Below, piece by piece: positions 57,286-64,000 of a stretch of DNA of 64,000 nt; position 1 is the stretch's first letter; the number at the start of each line of letters is the position of its first letter. The DNA comes from Phalacrocorax aristotelis (taxonomy: Eukaryota; Chordata; Aves; Suliformes; Phalacrocoracidae). Location of the stretch: positions 6,076,001 through 6,140,000 of the forward strand of contig NC_134297.1 of NCBI RefSeq assembly GCF_949628215.1, written 5' to 3'. The notes beneath the pieces were generated by a model that had not been told where the DNA came from, did not search any database, and was given only the letters and a program-made list of their open reading frames with translations. Made by a program: the position numbers and the translations under genes.

Positions 57286-60200
57286 GTGAGATCAGATGCC
57301 CGGCGGGGTTAGCGTTACTGGAGAGAGACAGGTTTAACGTTACGCTGTAGATTGTAAGCGGAGACAATCTTAAGATGAAAAAAAAGGACTTTCCTTGTTC
57401 CAAGGCGATTTAGTTTTCTTGTAATAATAAGTGATAGGTGGTGGGGGAGGGATTAGCCATGACATGATCCCTTTGCAATGCTTTGTGAAGACAAGAGCTA
57501 CAGACTTCTTTAATCTTCTTGCCAACTCTGAGTATGGGATATGGTACCAAACGCTGAAAACCCAGACAGTTCAAGAGTCGAGGAAGGAAGTTAATGGTTG
57601 CTGGAAGAAGTTGGGGATAAAAATGCATCGCATTCCTTGTTGCCTGTAGTTTCTGCTGATCTAGTCCCTAGATGCTGCCTGGGATGGACTGCTGTAGCAA
57701 ACGTGCCTTGGGTTTTACTGGAGCGCGGTGTTATGGGATGGTCGTTTCTTCTTTGTGGCCAGCTTTGCTTTCTTCCACTTATTTTCATTACCTTTTTCCA
57801 GTGAATAAATGTGGGAACAAACCTCTAAACAAGTTTCTCAATTAAATTCCTAGCACAGTGATGTGGCTTTGTTTTAAATACAGGAAATGGGGGTCTCTAG
57901 TCAACCCCCGCTCTGTTAGTGTGATGCTCATTTTTAGTGGGAGCAATGGAAAGGACTGTCCTCTAGTATCTGAGCTGTGAGCACTTCATCCCTTAACTCC
58001 CTTAAATACTTAAAATGGGACTTGCTGCCTTGTTAAGAATGAGTAGGTGGAGAAGCTGGGCCCAGGAACAGCACCCGCTGATGTGTGATAACCAGGAGAG
58101 GCTGCCTCTTGTGCACATCTGCTTCCAAAGGGGCAGCAGCAGAGCTCTCCCAGCCCAACGTGGGCTTGGTGGGACCTTACACCAATCTGAAACAGGGTAA
58201 AGAAACAAGGGGAGGTTTAAACTTCGGGGGAGGTTTAAACAAGGCAGGTGGGGGGCTGATTTAAGGAGAGCGGTTGCTGCCGGCAGCCAGAACAGTGAGC
58301 GGCTCCCACCGTTTCCCTTAAGAGGGGACCTGTGTGTTGGGTTGCTGCTTTGGACACCTGCCTGCTGACTAGTTTGGGGTGGTTGCTTCCAGCTGAGCAG
58401 GGGGAGTGGTGTGGAGGTGGCTGAAGAAGCAAAGTGATGAAGCTCCTCAGCCAAAACTTGGTAGATCATGCTTTAAGTGGACGTCGAACAGCAGAGACAG
58501 ACACCCACAAAAGCTTTCTCATCTCTCCGAGAATAATTAATAATTTGTCTCTGAGAAATATGGCGAAGGAAATAGCCTGGAGAAGGGAATGGGAGCTGAA
58601 CTGTACTCCAAAGCTCCTACTGTCATGTTTAATCTGTGCTGCTGCTGTATCTCCCATGCAGTTTTCTAAAAGCTACTAATCGCTGTTCATGCTGGTCCGA
58701 ACATCAGCTCTATTAGGAGTTAGAAATACCAGTGCTCTTCCAAAGAAGCTTATTTTTATTATATTCCAAGCCTAATACTGGAAACCTAAGAGCTTTAGAA
58801 TAGAGCTGGCTGCAACTCCAGCATTTCCCCTGAAAGTAAGTTAGTTATGGGAAAAATCCCTTTTTTGACAGCCTTCCACAAAAAAAAAAATTTCTAATTT
58901 TCCCACAGGAAACTTGCAAGTTGTGGGTAAGTGGGTTTTTCCTCGCTTTCTTGCTGTCTCTAACTTTTTCCAGCTCGAGCTTGACCTTTCAAAGCGTTAC
59001 TCCTGTTCTGAGCTGGCAGAAGTTGGACAAGGGCAGTCATGAGTGAGCCTTTTCCTCCCTGCTGGCGAGAGCCGTTTGGAAGTAGGCAGGAGTCCACCAT
59101 TTGAAAGTGCATTTTTTGAACCGTAGTAAACTTTCTGCAACGTATTATTTCTTTGAGGTTTTCTAGAAGATGACAACTGGCCCCTCAGAGGGTAAGGTGG
59201 CCCATGGTGGCTGCGTTGTGGTATCTGCAGGAACACTTAAGTCTTGCTTGGTTAGAACTGCTCTGTACTGCTCTTACTGCAGTGATTGTGTACCCTGAGG
59301 CTGAGGATGCTGGGGATGGGCTGGTGTACGGTCCTCATCTATGACGGGAAGCTGCAGGAGCTCTACCGGTGATGCAAAGGCAATGGGACTGGTGGGCAGC
59401 TTGGCTTTTGCTGTGTACGTGAGTCATTTAGCTTTACACGACATCGTGCTCCATTTACGTACTGGCATCAGGCACTGTTACGGCAGAAGCAATACACTGA
59501 GGAAGAGAAGGTCCTGCTGGGAAGATTCAACCGTCAGTGCTGATCCTGCTCTGCAGGCTGTCTTATTTGGGTGAGAAGATTTAAGCAAATAAAGCTGTTT
59601 TCTCATATACAAGGCTCCAATATTAGACGTGCAACAAGAGGGATGATAAAGAACAAAGGTCCCAACAGCAAGACCATCTCATTGCTCAGTCTGGCAAACA
59701 AACGGATTGAGGATCCCTTGCATATATAATGTTAACAGTTTTAATTTATGTGGGGTTTTTACTATTATTATTTTAGCTGCCAAGATTTCCTTGCCAGCTT
59801 TCTCTATTTTGGTTATTTTTAATCCTTGCTTATTTGCGCTCTCTATCCCAGCCTTTTCAGACTTTTATGACTGTAACGCTAACCCCTCATGCCCTGCAAA
59901 CACATGCTCAATAACTTTACTCACGTGAGTAGTCTTTGATGTTGAAATCAAGTTAAGTATGTGCTTCAGTGTTTATAAGATTGGGTCCTTAGTTTCTTAA
60001 CCCTTGCCCAATAAGTTTAGTTTACCGTAGTTTTTGCAATAAATCCCTGTCTGTTTCATTTCAGAGAACAGCTCGATGTTTTCCCCCACCTCTGTCGAGA
60101 GACACTACAGATGTGTGATACTTGGCACTGTGGTCATTTTTTTTCTTTTGCCCTTTGTTTTTGCTTATGACTTTGTCTCTGCGTCTCTAGTATCACGTTT

Positions 60201-63099
60201 TCCCTCCTATATGGCTCTGAATAATCAATTTAGAAAGCCAGGAAATAAATCAAAGCCTCAGATAGTAATGTAGAAAGAACGAAGGGGAAAAGCAGACATA
60301 TGGATTTCATCACCAATGGAGGATAACATGTATAATAATAACAACAGAGTGTAAATGAGTATATGTACTCACAGGAGGTTCTTCCAAAATGATTGTTTTT
60401 GTACATGACTGGGGAAGTTATTTTGTGGTTTCTGAGTTCTTTGGAACGATTGCATCCTGGCACCGCCTAAACTCTTTCCCAGCCCTGTTCTTTGCGGCAC
60501 AGCTTTTGTCGGGCAATGATAAAGCGTTGGTGCAACCGGCTGTGCCCTGGGAAGGGTTCAGCAGCTCCAGGGACTTTTCTGAAGACAACTCCCTAGCAGC
60601 GCTTGCATACTCAGCAGTGATGGTTTCCATCCACGCATCAGAGCACTGTGGCCTGGAATTCACTGCTGCTCCCCTAAACAAAACTAATCAAGAGTGCGAG
60701 TTCTTCACTGGCCAAGATAAATGTCAGAGAGAACAATCTCCACTGGTGTAAAGCAACCCCAGCTTTGTGTGTTTGCTTTGAAACCATAGATCCTTGCTCA
60801 CGGGTTGACCAACACGATGGGTGTTGGAGAAGGGACTGCAGAGACCCTGCAGCTGGGATGCTTCCCTGACTTGCAGAATTCATGCTGAAAGCCAGCAGAA
60901 TGGGCTTTTTTCTTTCCCGTAGGTCAGGATTTGCTTACGTGCTCTTTTGCCGCTGTAATGGAAGAGCAAGTTAAAACGCATGTACCGTGAGTTGTTAGAG
61001 CTGTCGGCTGAAGCTGCTGTTGCAGACTCTCAGGTTGAAATCAGCGAGGCTTTAGCTAAAGGAGTTGTGTTCAGAGGTTGTCTTTACCCCACCTCCCTCT
61101 CAGTCGTCACCTTTACCACCACTATCAGTGCAAAAGTTTGCTTCCGTCTTCCCGTTTCCCAAAAATGACTTGTTAGCTGATGCCCTTTTACTAGTAGGGT
61201 GGTGGGTGTTTGAAACCCCAATGGCTTATTTAGCAGTTTATGGGATAATACCACAGCCGTTACCCCATTAGAGTTGGGAAGACAGTATCAGCCAAGGGTG
61301 AGGGTCTTCATCAACAGTACTCCTGCAGATGTAAAATTAGGATCCAGCCCCAACTGAGGCTTGCTTACCATGCTGGTTACTAGCCTCTTGTTGAGGGATT
61401 TTAGTTAAATGTTTCTCAGCCCCTGAAAATTCCTGTAGGAAATGTGGTTTTTCTACTGAAAAAATCTATGGGGAGAAATATGAACACTTCAATTTTGACA
61501 GTTCTTAAGTTGGATGTTCTGATTTACAGTCAGAAGCTGATAACTTTATCAAAGCTAATGTAAAATCCTTAAAAAAAAAAAAAAAAAGTAATTCTGAGTT
61601 CTTGCTCCTGTGATGTGGATGTGAAGAAATTCAGGGTACAGCAAAACTTCATCAGATAGGGAAATCTGTTCTCCCCAGCTCATTTCACAATCCTGTCCTT
61701 CCTGTGTGAGGGCAAATCCAGCACCTTTCACCAACAATAAAAATCACACATTTTTCTGGTTTAGTTTTGTTTTGAAAAAACCCCAAACAAACTCCTCCTG
61801 GCAGAATCCACCAGTTGTCCTGTAACTGCATTTCATTGTGCAACAGCTTTTCCTAATCAGAGCTTGTGCCCTGCATGCCATTTTTGGCTGGAGTAGACTG
61901 TATGTAGATGCCAAAGCATGATCTTGGATGGGCTCTGGATACCATCAAAGCCCGGAGGTTGTGTGACCACCCTCCATGGCAAGTGGAGGAGGGGGGTACG
62001 TAATTAGGAAGGCTCAAAACGAGGAACATGTGATGAAGTACAGGTCTGAAGAACCTCTGAGTTTCAGCTGCAGTCCTTTTCAGCCTGAAAAACTGCCCCG
62101 TCCCAGCTCTCTTGCCTTTTGCTGATGCTGCCTCTGGTTGCAACTGGGAGGCAGGAACTGCACTGGAGCCTTTGCACAGTGTTTGGAGGGGACCAGGGGT
62201 GTGTTGCCTCTAAAAGACAACTACTAGCTGACCTGATATGTTAAACTCTGACAAAATGCTGTAGTGCTGGTGCTCTAGAAAGTGACTTAAGGCTTGTTTT
62301 TAGCAGAGCATTTGAGGATGTGCTTGTTGCTGTATGGGCCTTGTTTTGCAGGTCCCAAATATTTTGTTGAAACAAAGCTTATTCTTCAAAGCTTTTTCCA
62401 GGATGCTGTGGCTCCTGGCGCTGTAAGATAAAACCATCTGAGGATTGAAGCAGACACTTTGGATGCATTTTAGTGATGGATGATCTCATATTACTCAGTT
62501 AAATTCGAGCAGGGGATATCTCATCTGCTTTACTGCAACCCTGCAGCGTGAATGCTATCAGCAAGCAACTGCTGAGGCACAGCTGCAAGGTGGGGTCCAA
62601 CCTGTAATACCTAAATTGCTGCAGGTCTGGGCCCAGCCCTCAGTTTTGTGTTGCACAGAGGTTTAGAAACAGCCTGGATTAATCATAACTTGAGTGTCCA
62701 TTCCCTTACAGATCTCCCAGCTTCCACGAAGGCAATGCGTGCTGCTGAGCCTGCTCTCCTCGGTCTCTCCATGGTGTAGATTAAGGCTGGAGAAAGCATT
62801 TTGTTACAAAAAGCTCTGGGTTATGCTGCTATGTCTTATCCAGAGTCCTTTGGAAGTTGCTGGGCTGCAGATGGGGAACTCAGTTTGGTTTCTGATACCA
62901 ATTATCATTCATTCCCCAAGTTGGGGAAGTGTCAGAGCCTGTTCAATCACATCGCAGTGCAGGAAAGCAGGGTTTTGTCAGGCAGTTTGGATTGTGAGAC
63001 TCATCGTATTTCTGTTTTATCTAAATCAAAAAGGTCACATCTGCTCAAGCAGAAGCGCCTGTGTGTAAGTTTCACTTTGAATTTTACCGTTACTCAATA
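57286..63099. other. Intergenic sequence without recognised genes
   Basis: No gene is supported. A near-direct duplication of GGAGGTTTAAAC lies at about 58,211-58,240. An A17 run lies at about 61,571-61,587. AT-rich stretches near 59,700-60,400 show no coding structure. Confidence 0.5.
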
Positions 63100-63310
63100 C
63101 TTCTTTATATTGAGCTCTGAACTTGTCTTAAATCAGTGGGCAGCTGCTCATCATGGCTTTGTGCCTCGGTTTCCCCGCTCAGTAGACGGCACTAATAGCA
63201 GCTCCCAACACTCATCAGCGTATTATTCACGCTTAGCCTAATGCAGTAACACGCAATTAAGCCTAGAGCAGTGATACCTTGAGGTTGCGAATTTACGAAG
63301 GGGATGATCA
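63100..63310 (+). mobile_element. MIR-type SINE remnant
   Basis: TTGTGCCTCGGTTTCCCCGC, CACTAATAGCAGCTCCCAAC and TTAAGCCTAGAGCAGTGATA follow the MIR order: the 'tgcctcagtttcccc' box, the 'aataatagcacctacc' box, then the 'cgcttagaacagtgcctgg' box. It is diverged and its borders are approximate. Confidence 0.5.
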
Positions 63311-64000
63311 TAGCAAGAGTACCTGAAGTTTTGCAACCCCTGTTGCTGCCGACGTTGGCACTTCAATGTTACGAAAAGCTCTTTCATCAGTCTGCTCTTG
63401 ATCTTGAGAAAACCCTTTCGGACCCCAGTGCCTCTGTTTCCCTCCTTGTAAGAGAAAGAAGAGCATTTTGCGAAGGGTGTTGTGTGGGGAAGGAGGCTGT
63501 TGTTTCGTTACCATGTGGACTGCGGAGCCGGCCGTTTTGTGATGACAACGCGAGGCAGCGGAGACCCTCACGGGCTTTTCCTTTTCCCGAGTTGCACTGG
63601 CACCGTGTTGGTCAGAGGAGTAAAAACATGTGTTTGTGTTTCTGCTCTGTAAACGGAGCGAATATGACTCACCAGAAACATGCGGGGCAGATGTTTGTGG
63701 TAATGAGGTGTCATTTTTATACAGTTACTTTTCTGAATACAGCCACATTTTAAGGCTACTTTGCATGCCTGAGGAGCAGTTGTGCTGAAATTGGGGAAAA
63801 GCTCCGAGGCCAGCATAGTTGAGAGCAAAGCTTTCAAAAGCACCTGGTGAGTTGGGAGCCCCCAGCTTCATTTCGGCACAGCTTTAGGGCCTTGGGAGCT
63901 TACGCTGTGCTGGCAGACAGTGGGGATAGGTGACAGATACTCAGGTATTTTGAAAATGATCCCTCTGGTCTAGAGTGATCTATTTATATAGGTAGAGTAC
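63311..64000. other. Right end of window, possible further SINE remnants
   Basis: Two more faint MIR-like boxes occur: GTGCCTCTGTTTCCCTCCTT near 63,430 and TTTCTGCTCTGTAAACGGAG near 63,639. No gene is seen. The window ends in unremarkable sequence. Confidence 0.3.

Noticed and set aside
62686..62780. Possible acceptor (CATTCCCTTACAG) followed by an open stretch
   Set aside because: No acceptable donor follows within exon length and the encoded peptide matches nothing.

Overview
The window looks like nuclear DNA from a bird, probably a neoavian. It has spliced exons with GT-AG borders, antisense fragments of CR1-type LINEs, old MIR/tRNA-SINE remnants, and one solo LTR of a family I recognise from avian genomes (starts TGTCATGGTTTAACCC, ends CAGCACA, flanked by a 5-bp duplication). 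There are no bacterial-style operons, CRISPR arrays or rRNA genes, and I recognise no tRNA genes. The order assignment is inference.

Region 1 (about 1-22,000) is the 3' half of one protein gene on the + strand, which I identify as SNX19 (sorting nexin 19). Six consecutive coding exons (252-348, 632-818, 3090-3219, 16075-16259, 17853-17940, 18618-18753) have matching splice phases. They encode the last 273 residues, downstream of the PX domain, including the C-terminal nexin domain, and end at TAA 18751-18753. The first part of the gene lies left of the window. The 3' UTR probably continues to a poly(A) signal at 21,943, with an earlier alternative at 18,918. The penultimate intron carries the solo LTR (16,843-17,644), and inside the LTR a 21-bp minisatellite has grown to 12 copies.

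Region 2 (about 22,000-64,000) has no protein-coding gene that I can support on either strand. It holds CpG-rich gene-free blocks near 26-29.5 kb and 35.5-36.2 kb, fragments of CR1 (32.6 and 49.9 kb) and MIR-like SINEs (22.2, 43.5 and 63.2 kb), homopolymer runs and two perfect inverted repeats. A few stretches have exon-like splice signals that could be lncRNA exons. The best is a TATA box with an adjacent 20-bp palindrome at 36.9 kb, followed by two possible exons. In human, the gene lying tail-to-tail beyond the SNX19 3' end is ADAMTS15 (recalled synteny). I saw none of its metalloprotease or thrombospondin-repeat exons here.

I found no convincing undescribed coding system. The items most worth checking are the TATA/palindrome/splice unit at 36.9-37.2 kb, the minisatellite inside the LTR, and the inverted TGACAG-containing repeat at 45.8 kb.
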